This document shows positions 46,501 to 59,569 of a DNA stretch of 64,000 nucleotides, piece after piece. The position numbers were made by a program, and so were the translations under genes. Location of the stretch: assembly GCF_033439725.1 (NCBI RefSeq), contig NW_026944384.1, positions 2,294,001 through 2,358,000 on the forward strand. The letters are read 5' to 3'. This DNA is from Neurospora tetraspora (lineage: Eukaryota; Ascomycota; Sordariomycetes; Sordariales; Sordariaceae). Below the pieces are notes generated by a model, which was given only the letters and a program-made list of their open reading frames with translations, searched no databases and was not told the DNA's origin. Numbering within the stretch: the stretch's first letter is position 1; every line of letters begins with the position of its first letter.

Positions 46501-49500
46501 CGACGCAGAAGTACGTATGTAATTTCTGCAGCAACCTGTCACAGCAAGGACAAGGGCCCGACTATGGTCGTAGTAAAGGCCTTGGCTGCTGGTTTGGGGG
46601 AGCTGGGGAAAGGGAAATGAGAAGCGGAGGGGTTAGGGGTATTGGACCAGAGAGCCAGCCACAAAGCCACTTGCTAGTGTAGAGAAAGCAGAGGGCGGAC
46701 GTTGGTAGGAGGCCAGGAGGCAGCGTTGCACTTGCACCCGTCCTTTACAATTGAGAATGTCAAGATCGATGATCCCATGTTGTTGTAGATCTGAAAGGTA
46801 GCAGTTATCCGCGGCACTGGCCGGTACGACATAGAAGTGTAGCAACTGCAAGAGCCCAACCCCGGCGTTGGGACAGAAAGGCCCTTATCCTCACTGTAAC
46901 ATCCCATAAACCCGAACCTGTAGAATGTCAGACAGAGCCATTGAAGAAGCGAATGAATGCCTGAAGAATCAACAAGTGGGCACGGTTAACATGAGCCATT
47001 GCCCATGCATTGAAGCTCCGTCGTTGTCGTTTCTCAATGATTTTGGATCCCATGTCGTTACACACTCAGATGATGTTTCCAGACCCCCAGGCAGTACAAT
47101 GTTGGGCTCGAGGGAAGGCAGCAGGGGCAGTTATGCTCAGCTCACTTTGAGTGGGTCATGACCCCTCCGAAAGGGCTAGGCGCCGGAACAACGGCAACGG
47201 AGACGACAACGACACATCATGGGCTTGTATCCTACTTCGCAGTATTAGCTGCTATCTCAACGTTTAAGGCTCACAGAGTCTAGGGAGCTTACTTTCCAAT
47301 AGAAGCCGTTGGCTGAGCCCCGATTGGTTTCCTTACTTGACCTTTGCTGATGGCCGATGCCATGGAGTGTCCTCATGGACCGAAGACCTGAAGAACGAAT
47401 TCAGTCAAAAGCGGAAGGTGAGTTAAGAATCGAGGGCGCCACACCTTGTTCTGTTGTCTTCGCACTCTCATTGGTTGGTAAAAGTATTACGTCGCTGAAT
47501 CGGCCCTTCCAGGCTAAAGTCGGATCGCTTTGGAGTCAACTCCCTCCATGTAATTTCGGGACGCATCTTATACGGGCTGCGGTAAGCCCCGGAGAGCCCC
47601 CAGATTCGCTGGGATGTGGTGGCATCCCGCAAAGGGAGCACCTACATGGGTCTATTCAATGTCTTGAATGACTGCTGAGCTGCCTCTGTTGAATGTCGAT
47701 GCTGTTGTTCTAACTGCCCAATCCAATAGAACAGGTAAGCACGTGGAAGCCTGACAACGGATTCCAAAGACGATGTTCCGACAAGCGAGCGCAGCGCCGC
47801 CGAATATCGGCTCATCTCCCAATCAGTTGCTTGAGCGTCAGCTTTCGGGGAAGATAAAGAAATTTGTTGTGAAGGGCAAAGAGCGAAAATCAAGAAACTC
47901 GGGCCGCGATGTGCAGTACTCGAAGCTGGCGTAGAGGTGGCCATTGCAGTGCCAGTAGGGCATTATACAGCTTGGTAGCTTGGAATGTTCTTTTCGCCTT
48001 CCAGAATTCTTTCCCTTAGTGCAGATTCGCAGGAGCCAAGGGAAGACATCATGGTATGGGAACGGAGGGATACCAACCTACAAACTCAATATGATCCAGC
48101 GCCTTTGAACCCACAACCTGGCGATGTTATGTCCGGCCGCGGACATGCATCTTGCATGTGAGTAATCATGTGTGTGCGACAACACCATGAATGTCTGTTT
48201 GGGCGCCTGCAACACTGGATTTGGCAAAGGGACGTTGGATTGCCCGTGATTGCCGTGCTAAAATGTTGTGGAGGGGCGGGTGAGCACAACCGTAGAGCAT
48301 GTCAGCCTGGCAGATCCAGCGTGTAGCTTGCTGGCTCGCCAGGGCGGCAGATAGCTCACTGGCTCATAGAATTGCAGATTTGGTTATCAACGCCTAGCCT
48401 TCCAGGCTCCTTTGAAACTTGTTCGGATCTTGCCTAGTCTTATCGTTTTGGTAATTCGCAATCCTCCTGCGAGAGCCGTCGGTATGAATTGTTGTAAAAG
48501 ACTTGCGAATAAGTAGCCCAATCCTGCCTGTACTGAAGTCGGATGTTGTACTTCTTTCTCGAGCCAAAGGTTGCTGGTGCGACCTTCCGTTGAAGAAGCC
48601 CAGAGATGGAACAAATCACCATTTTGAACAGTATCTTTCAGGCGAGCGAAAGAGTCCAATAGGGGGGTAAAATACCGCGTTACAAGGCATCTTGCGACCC
48701 TCTCAGGGTCATGCCGTCAGATTATCGTGCTGCATCGCGGTTTGGATGATTCAGCGATGACAGTGAGGGTCGTCGCGCTATGGCCCATTTCCTAACGACG
48801 ACGAGGTACATACCTCTAGCGGAAAATAGCGGCAGGAAAGACTTTTCGATTGAGCCGTGGTTCCACGGTGGAGACAGAGATCTTCATCTGAATGGAGCCT
48901 TCTGCTCGGAGAGGGCTGCTGAAACGGGTCTAGGCCGATTGATCCTTGCCGAGAGATTTGCAGCAGACCATCTCCGCGAACCGCTGGACTTTGGTGATGG
49001 CAGTGACTAACATCTGATGGACTTAGCGATGCGATGTTTCCATATAGCATCCCTCGGCCCAACAGAAAAAGGCAGCTTGAAGGGGGTCAATGCGCTGTAT
49101 GGCTTGTTCCAAGGTACCGGTGCTTGTTAGACCGAGTAATGTTCGTGGCATAAGGCTGGATCAAATCGAATTTGGTGTAAGCGAGGCATAGGATACGATA
49201 AGGGTGTTTATCGTCTCAACGTTACATTTGGTGATGATGTACGGTAAACATACTGTATACAGCATGACGGAAGAGAAAGCGTGGTTCCTCGTTGGTTTCC
49301 TGGAAGTGGGCCCCGGGAATTTCTGGCTGCAAAGTGGATTTTCGTTTAACCGTCTCCATCTTCCGGAGCCCTTCGTCCATCCAGCAGGCGGCAAAGGGTA
49401 CATGCGAAAACATCGACATTTCTGGTGGGTTATCCTTTCGGCACCCCACACGGAGCCAAGAGAGGGGGGTCCGGTGTCAGTGATAGGCATAGGCCATTGA

Positions 49501-51118
49501 CGAGGTTGATGCGAGACTGCGACTCCGCGACTGGCAGGGTATTATTCGACAGCTGGATACCTTGACAAATTACACTGAGCAACTCCATGAGCAGGGCATC
49601 CTATAGTGTAGAATTTCCGTAGGTCTCCTCCACAGCGTGGCCTTTGAGTAACAGTAGCATGATCTCTGCCGAGGACTGTATCCCATGGACGCGGTTTGTG
49701 ACATCGTTGTCGGGATATAGTAGCTCCACGTGAATGTGGTGAGCATTGCGTTTTGGGTGGTGACACCAAACGATACTCTCACACTCTGTGGCTGCCGCGT
49801 GCGTACGGCGTGCATCGCGCGGAGAAAGTGTGAGAGCGAACTTGGAACGCACAGGGGTTGTCGTCCAGTTCTAACTATATTACCCAGCACATATAGGCAT
49901 TACATAAGAAACCGGTTGTGTTAAGATAAAGAGCAATGGGGACAATCTCGGTCTGCAGCTTACATGGAATATTGACGCGCAATCCCAGTTGGTGCCTTTT
50001 CTATTTCTAGTAGGAAGGTGAAATTGCCTTTCCTCTGAGTTGGTTTGGGTGGAGGGGGTGTTCGACTTTGGCCTCTTTGGTCACCGACAACGTATAACGT
50101 TCGAGTGGTTATATAATGTGTCGAACAGCTGAAACAACGTCCAGAACAGCATATCGACGTCATGTGGGAAGCGTGAGTGAGTTTGCCATGCTTATGCCAA
50201 TTAGTACTGCGTAATTTGGTCAGATAGATGTATGTAGGTGATGTAGCGGTGGTGGCTTGCCTCTGGGTGCCATTGCTGCGAACGTTGTCTCGATCCAAGT
50301 TTCATCCGGAATTAAAGTGCGTATATCAGGGTCGACAATATCAAGACTTTGGACAAGGGCCTCCGGGCTGGAGACATTGGAGAGTCGTTAGTCAACATTC
50401 ACTCTCTTAAAGTCCAAACCGAGACCCTGTCTGTCATTTGTGATTCGATGGCGTCTGGCGACTCGGATCAGTTGCCTTTGTGTAACTGGGAATTTTGCAG
50501 ACACATCGATGGTTGCCGAAGTAGCTCAAGCCTCGAGACTGCCAGGCTGACATCCCGCAAGGACACCCCGTCGAGGAACTGGAGCTGGCAAGCACGGCAC
50601 CGCAGCTTTGTCGCATTGATCATCCACCCTGTCGTTCTGGACATCGAAAGCTGGGGCATCAAGAGGATTTCAACTGTGGGCTTATTGTTCAGAATACAGT
50701 GGACTTGGCTGTCCTGGCCGTGTACACTACACAGTACTGCGTAGCTATGGTATCTTCTGATGGGCCGGGCCGTATGTGGATGTGCGGCGCTACAGTATTG
50801 GCATCCGTCCAGTCCACAAAGGCTCGCACGACGTTGTGATGCGGATAGGTAGGTAGCATCCGTCCCCGGGCAGATCTTGCAAGCTTCAGCTCTGGTCCCC
50901 TGACTTTGCCCAAAGCGTAATCGTGACTGTAACGTTCGCCAATGCACGGCACGGCAGCGCGGTTGCAGACCACAGTGGTAGCGGAGCGGGCAGCCACAGG
51001 CCAGTGCCAGACTGCCAGTGGGGTGTGGGAGTGGTGTACTGTGGAAGTAGCTCTGGTACCTACATAGCCAGCCAGCTAGGCTCCGTTCCCTTGGTGGTTC
51101 TCGTGGTGGAGGCTTCTC

Positions 51119-51474
51119 TTGGCTGGCGCTGGCCTTGCTACCTACGCAGTACCCAGCGAGCCCATGTGGTCTGTCATCCTCAACTGGAATGGCAGAGTGG
51201 TACCTGCCAGTGATGTTGTGTGCCGTAGCGTAGCATATGTACCCGGGTTTCTCTGGCGGTTTCTCGAGGCTTGTCCTGGTGTTGAGGTTGTCTCGCCAGA
51301 GGCCATGGTGCTTGTATCTAGTCGGGTGGATTCGACTGCTTTCAATTTTGCCCGCTCAACCACTGTCACCGGTAAGTATATTAGTTAACGATTGGCTCTC
51401 GCAAGAGTGATTGGGTGACAGGCGGCTTTAGCTCTGGGGGTCTGGCCCTGCCCGGTGCGGATACCTATCTTTAG
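51119..51474 (+). CDS. possible two-exon orphan gene
   Basis: A plus-strand frame from 51119 encodes about 84 residues (including PMWSVILNWNGRVVPASD) and runs into a strong donor, GTAAGT, at 51372. A GACAG acceptor at 51417-51421, with a short TTAAC-type branch site, resumes the frame with GGFSSGGLALPGADTYL and a stop at 51472-51474. The 50 nt intron is short but acceptable for this group. Joining keeps frame. No homologue is recognised and the true start could lie upstream. The ORF start codon is uncertain. Confidence 0.27.
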
Positions 51475-52491
51475 TGCGAAGAAACACCTGAGGGAAAGTT
51501 ACCTCGAAACATGAATCCTTGTGATCAAGACGGGAGGTCGGGGGGTCTGCAACTTGAAAAAGCAAAGGCTGGCTTTTGATCGTTGATCGCGGTGTTGATT
51601 GAGTGCTTGGCCGGTCTGCTGGTCTCCTGGTCTACCTAACCCTGACCCGCCGGTGTGCCTGGATTGAAACCGACGACTAAACCCACGGTGCGGCATCTGA
51701 ATGATACGCTGGACGTTGGTCGCTGGAGAAAATGATTTGAGATCACCATCATTCCCAATTCCACAAGGTCTTGGCTTTGTGTGACGGGTGGTGCTAGGCT
51801 CGTTCGCTGGGCTCGTAGGGTTGGGGTTGGCCTGGAAAATAGAATGAGGACCGGAATCGGAGATGGCTCGCAATTCAACGAAGCGCTTGCGGTCATGAAA
51901 TTTGAACGATTCCCTGCCCTGCCAAGTTGTGAGCTGCTAAAACGGCATGGGGCGGGTTTGTGAGCGTGAAATGGACTTGGTCCCTTCGGTGACTTTTCCA
52001 TTGTGGGTGAAGTGAAATGGAGGGGAGCACGGGGCCTTTGCGGGAACCTTGGTCGCGCTTGCTGCGCTTCTTGCGGAACGGCACTACCAGAGCCGAGTAG
52101 CTTCCTTTTTCTGAGCACCGGTGGGCCTTGCGGAGAAGGCAAGAGCAATGCATGAGAAACCACTATTGAAATCCCGCCGCGGCCAGTAGGTATCGCGGCC
52201 GTCAAAGTGAGTGGAGAAAATCCGAATGGAATGACTGACCTTGTCCGGGAATTCAAGAAGGTATTTATTCCACACTATCATGCCTATTTTGCATCGGGTG
52301 ACTAGTGAATCGAGGGTCGAGTGGTTGTTGACCACAAAGACCATTCGCTCAGGACATCAGCCCTTCCACTGTACGATCGGGATGAAGCGGTTGTGATATC
52401 AGGTATCTTGATATTGAGGTGATGGCGGGTCGGGAATCGCGCCAGCTCGTTTCTTTTTTGGGGGAGCAATATCGGGGCATTGCTTATATCA

Positions 52492-53152
52492 TTAGCCATG
52501 GACACCTCGTAGGAGTCTCTCCAATTTCGGATACCTCACCCTCACATGGCAGGTCCCAAGTCCAGGCAGTTTGATGAGATACACACCCTCTAGAGCTGCG
52601 TCCTGTAGTATTTGACTGACTTGGAGACGGGTTAGTTCTATGGCCAGAAATCAAAGGAAAATGTAATGTCAGATGCCACTACTTACCAGTAACTTCACAT
52701 GTAAAGGGATTGCGAATCGCGGAGCCGGGGTCGGATGCTCTTGGTGCGGAGGTGATGTATTGGCGTGCACGTCGGAGATTCTCAAGCTCCCTGGATGAGA
52801 TTGCAACTCGACCATCGAAAGCTTGCATGTGCTTCATCTTCCTCTTCCACCAGTCTTGTCGTCTTCGATTGCCCGTGAATGGATGAGACCTGAGGTTGCG
52901 CAAGCGCACGCCTTCCCGCAATGGCCTTACCCCTCCTGCACCCTCCTCCTGTTCTTCCAAGTGGAACGCAGGCCCGCACGGGTTCCTATCCGCCGCAGCT
53001 CCTTTCAATACTCCAGCAAAGCATGATATCGATAGAAGACGATGGAGACTTGAAAACCTCCAGCTTCCACTTGGGCAGAGAAACTGGAGAGCAGATGGGG
53101 CCAGTTGGGCAAGCATGGAGATCGCCATGACAAACCGAAACCGAAATATCAT
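52492..53152 (-). CDS. probable two-exon orphan protein
   Basis: A minus-strand gene not recognised as any known family. Exon 1 (52687-53152, start uncertain) ends at a perfect GTAAGT donor; the CATAG acceptor at 52638 opens exon 2 (52492-52637), which keeps frame and ends with TAA. The join yields a continuous stretch of credible protein sequence, for example FTCEVTELTRLQVSQILQDA then EGVYLIKLPGLGTCHVRVRY, with amphipathic helical and beta-like character rather than noise. The total from the ATG at 53152 is 203 residues. The N-terminus (MIFRFRFVMAISMLAQ...) is hydrophobic and might be a signal peptide, but an unseen upstream exon is possible. This is the best coding signal in the desert upstream of vib-1. 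Confidence 0.5.
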
Positions 53153-56100
53153 GATTCCGATTGTGAAATGCCTTGTGCGTTCCTTCCAGTTTGGTGAACA
53201 TTGAACATCGGTCGCGGTACGTACCTTCCTCCAGCTTTATCGGTACTGACTGTGTACCTACCCTCTGAGCTTCGTTCCTTCTCACCAACTGGAGATTTCT
53301 TTTGTGGCGATTGCCATCAGTTGTTGCTGATGATGCCCGCTGTGTGCCCCTCTCTCCCACCTGAACTTTCTAAACTTCCTTGTCAACAACCTCTGACAAT
53401 TTTTCCACGTTCAAGCTGCCAGACTACAACCAACATCGAACTCGCAATTTTATTGAGCTGCTGTGTGCGGGTAGCAGCTTGATCCTCCTGCGCGTGGCGT
53501 GAGCCAAGGTGCCGACCTCGTCAATGATCTTCAGTCGGGGCGGGACATATCACGAATATTGGCACCTCTACGAGCGAGCGACGGCGCTTCGTTCCCCAAC
53601 TGGGCAAGAGGCCTGATGAGCCGGGGTGCTTCATCGGGCACTTTTGAGGTGAGTTTTGCATAATGTTGTGCCTATCTGACAGTGCCCTTTGTTTTCTTTC
53701 AGATCTGATCTCGTCAGATTGTCGATTTTTCCCCCCTCTAGCCCCCTTTACCTCTCGCATTGAGGGCAGCGTCATAACCCGACGGGACCTTTGGGCTCAT
53801 CAGCCTGAACGCCTGGAATCTCTCCCCAACGCTGCGGCCGAGAAGCCCGGAGGGCATGACTGCGTCCGATTCGGACCTCGGGCGCCGGGCAGCTATCTCG
53901 ACTTTGAGATATGCGTAGGGCGCGACTCGAGGTTGTACGTACATATAAGCCGATGACGGCGACGGCCAGACAACCAGACATCTTCTCGGGACACCAGACA
54001 GCATAGGGGGTCTCTTATTGCCGAACGTCTGCCATTCCCAACCCGACCAAGAACCCAATGTCCTTGACCTGTAGGAATGCAAGCTCAACACACGCTCCGG
54101 AAAGCCAATACTACTACGTGCATATCTACACACACTCCAGCCGAGGAGATGCCAAGATGCGCAGATTGTGTCGCGATATGTGGATGAGCTCCCGTCGTGT
54201 CACCAACGCCAGATGCATAACTATCTGAGCTGCACCTCAACGTACGGCTCCTCGCCCACCATTCACACTCCTGTTCGTCAGGCCAGTGGCCAGTGGCAAT
54301 CGAATACACTACAAGAAGAAAGATGTGCGGGAAGGGTGTCAATGCTGTCTGACTACATCACGGCGGCAGTGATGGTGGTTGATGGTCATTGCGCCCAAAC
54401 AGGGGTCGTAGACGTGGTGTGTTCGATGGCTGCTGCGAGGCACACAAGTCGAAAAGCAAAAAGCAATGGACACTGGATGGCACGTCTCGTCCCGTCGACG
54501 CCGTCCTTGCGTTGGATGGCTACTTTCGCAGTACCTGCCGACAAAAAGCTACCTGCCTCCATCACGGACCCCCCCTTCGGCCCCTCTCACCCCCTGATCC
54601 AGGCACAACCCTACCAGGCCCCCATCACCCCTTGAGCCCTTGAGCACCCCTACCCTACCGCCCCTTTCGGGAATGTCGTCAAGCGGCGCCGTTTTCCCTA
54701 CCTCCGCATTTCACTGCCCTGCGAACCGAACCGCAAGCCAAAACCGCACTATGCTGGATGTACACTGACAGTACCTTTCCCAGTCCTTGCCAGATCGGCC
54801 CACCCATCAGAGGAAGGCCGCGACCGTTCAAGTGCCTTGTCAGGTTACTCTGCCGAGACTCGAACACATCGGGGTATTTTACCCGTACCCTATCGGCCAC
54901 CTATCGCACAACTCGAGGGAATCGAGGCAGCAGGACGAAAAAGAACAAGCTCGCTCGGCCGCCATCCAGTTGCCATTCAGTTGTCAAAGCTGTCAACATA
55001 AGAGAACGACGAATGAAACCAGCGATGCTCCTAATCGCGCAAGGCGACCAAAGCCCAACACATCCGGCCGGTTATGTTCGAGGTCGCACAATTGTGCTTT
55101 CATGGTCTGATTTATCCCTTATGTCCTGGTACTTTTTTTCCTTCTTCACGTCGATAGTGTCAAACGAATCACATACAGGGCCTCTGTGTTTCCTCTCCCT
55201 TGAGATACGGAGTGGCCCGTAGACCCGCTGGGAAGGCTGCGCAAGACAGAAAGGATGTTTCGGCTGCCGCGGTCCTGCTTCACGTTATGATAGCACGGCC
55301 GGCCCCCATATCCTCATCTGGCCTCGGCTCCGTCAACAGCTTGTCAGGAGCAGGGCCAGGAGCAAGTCTCCAACCCGCTTTACGCCAGTACAGTGTACAA
55401 ATTTGGGTTCGTCTGGAACCACCAGTCCACTTGTGAGGATGAGATGATGCATCCACAGTTTTGGTCAAAGCTCCTATATAACGACCGTTGATATTGCTTC
55501 TCTCTATGCCTCCTTTGGATCGCGGCCGTGCTGTTGTTCGGTGCTCAACCCGGCCAGGTGATTGACAAAAATCACCGAACATGCTCTGTGTGTTGAGTCA
55601 ACCACCTCCGGCCAAGTTGGCTAACCAGGTTCTGCGATAGGAAAAGGTCAGACTGGAAGCAGGGGTTCCATAAATTTTCTGTCCTCTTTCCGCAGCCGAG
55701 CGTGCTGGGCCAAAGATGCTGGGGGCCTGGGTTGCTGGGGGGGACTGGGAGAGGGGCCGTATTGGCCCCTCCAAACACTCCGCCGTGGACCCTGGTCAAA
55801 TGGCAATCTCATGAACCAAATTTTTCTCTGCCTCTTGAGCCCTTCCCCCCGTGCCCCCTCACAGTCAGTCATTCAACTCAATCCGCTCTGCTTGGAAACC
55901 ACAGAAAGAGGGGATCCTCTAGCAGCATGCGAGTTTCTTGCCCAACGGTCTTCTAGAAATTGCGGGCCTCTTAGATTCACTTCTGCCCAAAGATGTTCGG
56001 AGAATCATGTATTGCTAAAATCATTCGCCCTGGTCCATCACTTACACAATGTTTTGACTGGGCCATTGTTACGCTTGACCCTGGATTGGCCAAAGGAACT

Positions 56101-57334
56101 CTGTGTGAAGCCAGTGGAGACGGGCCGAGGGGCGGCGACAAGGGTCGGCGGTTCCTCTGGGTGACGAGCCGGAGACGGGCGAAAGTGCACTCACACCTGT
56201 TCATCCTCTTCTCTGATCGCCTGGGATGTTTGGCCAGATGTTCCTTCAGCGTCTTTATTCCACACCCCCATGCCGTTATTGCTACGAGGTCTGTTCCTCT
56301 TCGAGCTAGTCCATGTTCCAGAGGCCCCCTCCACCGTTTTCAGAGCAGCCAAACCTCGAAACTAGCGTGCCACTGTTTTTGGTCCTTCCTTCTACCCCTC
56401 CGCTCTGCCGGACGGGGAAGAAGGGGCATGAAGCGGACGGGAATGGCAGTTGCTCGAGTGGTGTGTCTCCGTACAGTAGCTTGAATTCACTACCTGACAA
56501 ATTCTTTGCGTCAGGGGGATCAAAACCATCATCACCCAGACATCACTCTTCATGGCACCAAGGGTCAGACTGCTTCATCCTCTTCATTTACTCTCCTTGT
56601 GTCGGATACGATGCCGAAGTCATTCATGGGCTCTGTCATCAGCAACAGTCTGTGTCGGGCATAACGAGAGCTTTGGTGCTCATTTCCCAGTGGATTAAGA
56701 CCCAGAGCATAACACTGTCTGCTATGAAGAATCAGAGGGAAGAGATCGATCCTGAGCTCGAACTCTTTTCTGTGGGCTAAATGGGCCGTTAGCTCTTGAT
56801 ATCATACCCCATCTTGACTAGCAAGGGTCGCGGCCCTGCCTGCCAGATCGTCTCGTTTTCCCTCAACCTCCTTCCCTGTACGGTTGGATCGTTTCTGCAA
56901 GTGCGAGAGTGTTAGAAACAATCCCCTACCAACCCACCCTCGTGAAAGCCGCTAACTTTTTGGTCTTGTCCGTACCCCCTGTAGCTCCCGGGACAGTGCC
57001 GAAGTTAACCCTCCTCTCATAACCGTCCTCTTGACCATTGGTGGCACTTGGCTTGATACAAGTACATACATATGTACACCACCGCGCTCTTCTACGACTT
57101 CATTCTTTCGTTATCCGATCCTCCTGTCGTTTCTTCTGTATTCCTAAACAACTAAGACGGCTTCTCTTTCGATCTCTCCTATAAGCATCTACTTTGGTGC
57201 TCTACTCTTTCGCCCCACAACGCACGAGGAGGAGTAAAGACTACAAGGCAAAACTTTCCTCCAGCCTAAGCGACTCGAAGGTCCTTTCTGTTAAGGAAAC
57301 CTTCGGGCAACCTTTGGAGTAGTGACAGCTGCCC
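53153..57334. other. second part of the gene-poor region and presumed vib-1 promoter
   Basis: No conserved gene recognised. Frames of 80-163 codons at 53663-53956, 54168-54635, 55993-56484 and 56313-56780 (all plus) are open but unsupported. The last few kilobases probably hold the promoter and leader of vib-1. Confidence 0.45.
57072..57155 (+). promoter_or_regulatory. possible upstream ORF in the vib-1 leader (27 codons)
   Basis: ATG at 57072 opens a 27-residue frame (MYTTALFYDFILSLSD...) that ends at TAA 57153-57155, about 180 nt before the chosen vib-1 start. If the transcript begins upstream of 57072, this would be an upstream ORF able to reduce translation. The transcription start is unknown. 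Confidence 0.35.
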
Positions 57335-59569
57335 ATGTCAGCGACAGCAACATACACGGTCAGTATGGCAGAGTTGAGAGCTGAGACTCAGCACGGAGGC
57401 ATCTGGCCCAACTACGGGAATCCGGTGCAGATGAATACTGGTCGGTATAACACTCAAGAGTCTTCGGTACCAGTAGGATCGACGGCATCTTCACATCTCG
57501 TACGCCCTCGCAGTCGTCAACACACAATTGACTACCACAACGCACCATACCATCATGGACGGCCTGCTCAGGAGGAAGGCGATGGCTACGAGAGATATCC
57601 ACACCCTTCGTTGATGAACATCCCCAGCATCACCACAGGCATGAAGCGCAGCTACTCCCAGGTCGACCAAGCCCCCTACACGGAAATGGTCCAAGATCTC
57701 CGCGATGACTATAAGCCGGCCATGAATCACGACCAGAAGTTGCTCTCATTCAAGAAGGTTGGCGACAAACATACCATCGTCGATCACAAAGGGCGGATTC
57801 ACGAAATCGAAATCGAAGCTCAACTTCACGGCATGTTCTTTCTGTCGGAATTTCCTTCGCCTGGCGACGGCAATGTCTTGAACGCCGAGTTGACTTGCTA
57901 CCGCCGCAACCTGTTCCAAATTAGTGGCAATATTTGCTTTCCTCAAATACCGTTGTCCGTCATGCTAGAAACGGGCGAGACCAGCCAGATCAAGAACATG
58001 GAAGTCACCATCTCGGCAATCGAATCCGTCGACGGCCACCCTGTGCGCCTGATCGTCATTCCCTGGAAGACGCCCCCACCCAACTCACCAGAAGTCAACC
58101 AAGCTCCCGATCAAGAACCTCCGTCACTCCCTCTGATTCCCTGGTCCGAAGAGGAGGAAGACAATGGAGGAGATCACTACGCTATCTATCCTATCGGGTG
58201 GCGTCGACTTCAATTTAGGATGTAAGCACCACTTCAAAATCACCACTCGACTTCGCTATGTTCAGTAAGCTAATGAGTTCCTTTCTAGCGCAACGGCCAA
58301 CAACGGTAGACGGAAGGAACTCCAGCAACACTTCGTTCTACACTTGAAGCTTCATGGAACCCTGGCGAATGGTACGAAACTCGTGCTTTCGGAGCTTACC
58401 ACTGCGCCGATTGTTGTCCGAGGAAGAAGCCCGCGGAACTTCCAGGCGAGAAAGGAGATCCCGCTGTTGGGATCTAGCGCTGGTTCAAGAGGACAGACAC
58501 TAGTGGAAACCGGTCACTCAATCGTTGCGCAAGCTGTCGCGCTCAACAAGCCTCCCTATGATTCGAGACCCCGTGTCTCGAGCATGGACTTGCCCAGAAC
58601 AGCGTTCACTTTCACGTCTGCGAAGCAGATGCCCCAGAGTCCTATGCAAATGCGTTCGAAGTAAGTCAAAAAAATTTCAAGATACGGAAGAGTGGCATAT
58701 TCAAAGCAGTGATGCCAGTTTCGCTAGGATCCTGACTTGAAGGAAGAAAACGATCCGCGATGCTAACATAGGTCAGCAGTTCTTACCCAACGAGTTGGAA
58801 CCCATCTAGTCAAGTGTCGATGCCACACAACCCAGGATCGACCTCTTACCCGACAACATCGATGGCCGGCCCCGAGCCCTATCCTAAAATGCCCCTCTCT
58901 GGAGCGTCCAACTACACGGCCGAACCCCAAGAAATGCCTATCCAGCAGACCTCCATGCCTTCTATGCAACTGTCTCTGGGAGCCCAAGACCAACAACCGT
59001 CGGCCCCTGTCCGAACACAATACGCAACTTACGCATCGGCACCTCCGCCGCATCTTTCGTTGCCGAGCACGGCGGACAGCTCGCTTAACGTGCCGCGCTA
59101 TGTGGACAGCAACCCCCGTCCTTCAAAGAGCCCTCGCCACGGTAGCCATGGCTCACTCACGAACGAGACGGCCTCTGGGGAGTACCGCTATGGTCCCCCT
59201 TCGTACCTTGGCAACAGCTCGAGCGATATCAGTTCCCAATCGCAACATCATCCGCCTGCGTCAGGTGCAGGAGCAGGAGCAGGCGGGGCGCCGTCGGGCG
59301 CTTACGGTACACCATCTCAAGAAGGAGGTGCTTCTGCCCCGTCGTCTGCGCCTACGAGTGCGGCTCCGCCGCGGGATTACTTCCCCCCATCTCAGTCCTG
59401 GACCAGCACTGCGGGTGAGGGGCAGACTTCGTCGTACTCCAACGGAGGTGACAGGTCCTACTCCTTCCCTACAGGTGTGAAAACCGAGCCACACTCGCAG
59501 CCTCCGCACTCGGGTGCAGCCGTGCCAGGCGTGTATGGCAACAACCACTATGCTTGGAATGCCACATAA
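57335..59569 (+). CDS. VIB-1-type NDT80/PhoG transcription factor
   Basis: Predicted 683-residue (or 682) fungal regulator. Three exons: 57335-58221, 58289-58660 and 58777 (or 58780)-59569; all joins keep frame. The NDT80/PhoG DNA-binding domain spans about 105-355, with ELTCYRRNLFQISGN, IESVDGHPVRLIVIPWKTP, TANNGRRKELQQHFVLHL and RGRSPRNFQARKEIPL, all typical of the VIB-1/XprG group. In Neurospora VIB-1 controls heterokaryon incompatibility, protease secretion and the response to carbon starvation; XprG does so in Aspergillus. The C-terminal half is a Ser/Pro/Gly/Gln-rich activation-like region. The start at 57335 is the first ATG in frame; a second Met lies 10 codons later. The long upstream gap is consistent with complex regulation. 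Confidence 0.92.

Larger units (their letters stand above)
41830..51118. other. first part of a large gene-poor region
   Basis: Left part of the 15.5 kb without conserved genes. Contains pyrimidine-rich and microsatellite sequence near 43.2-43.6 kb, and short open frames of 60-190 codons on both strands, none assignable. Frames at 48387-48659, 48440-48622 and 49601-49852 (all minus) look mildly protein-like but lack splice or family support. No tRNA, 5S rRNA or repeat element was recognised. Confidence 0.45.

Noticed and set aside
46633-46907. Possible small secreted protein (72 or 77 codons, minus)
   Set aside because: Two overlapping frames compete and the Cys pattern fits no known family.
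48387-48659. Minus-strand frames at 48387-48659 and 48440-48622
   Set aside because: Two overlapping frames both look moderately coding and neither can be linked to exons, so the signal is ambiguous.
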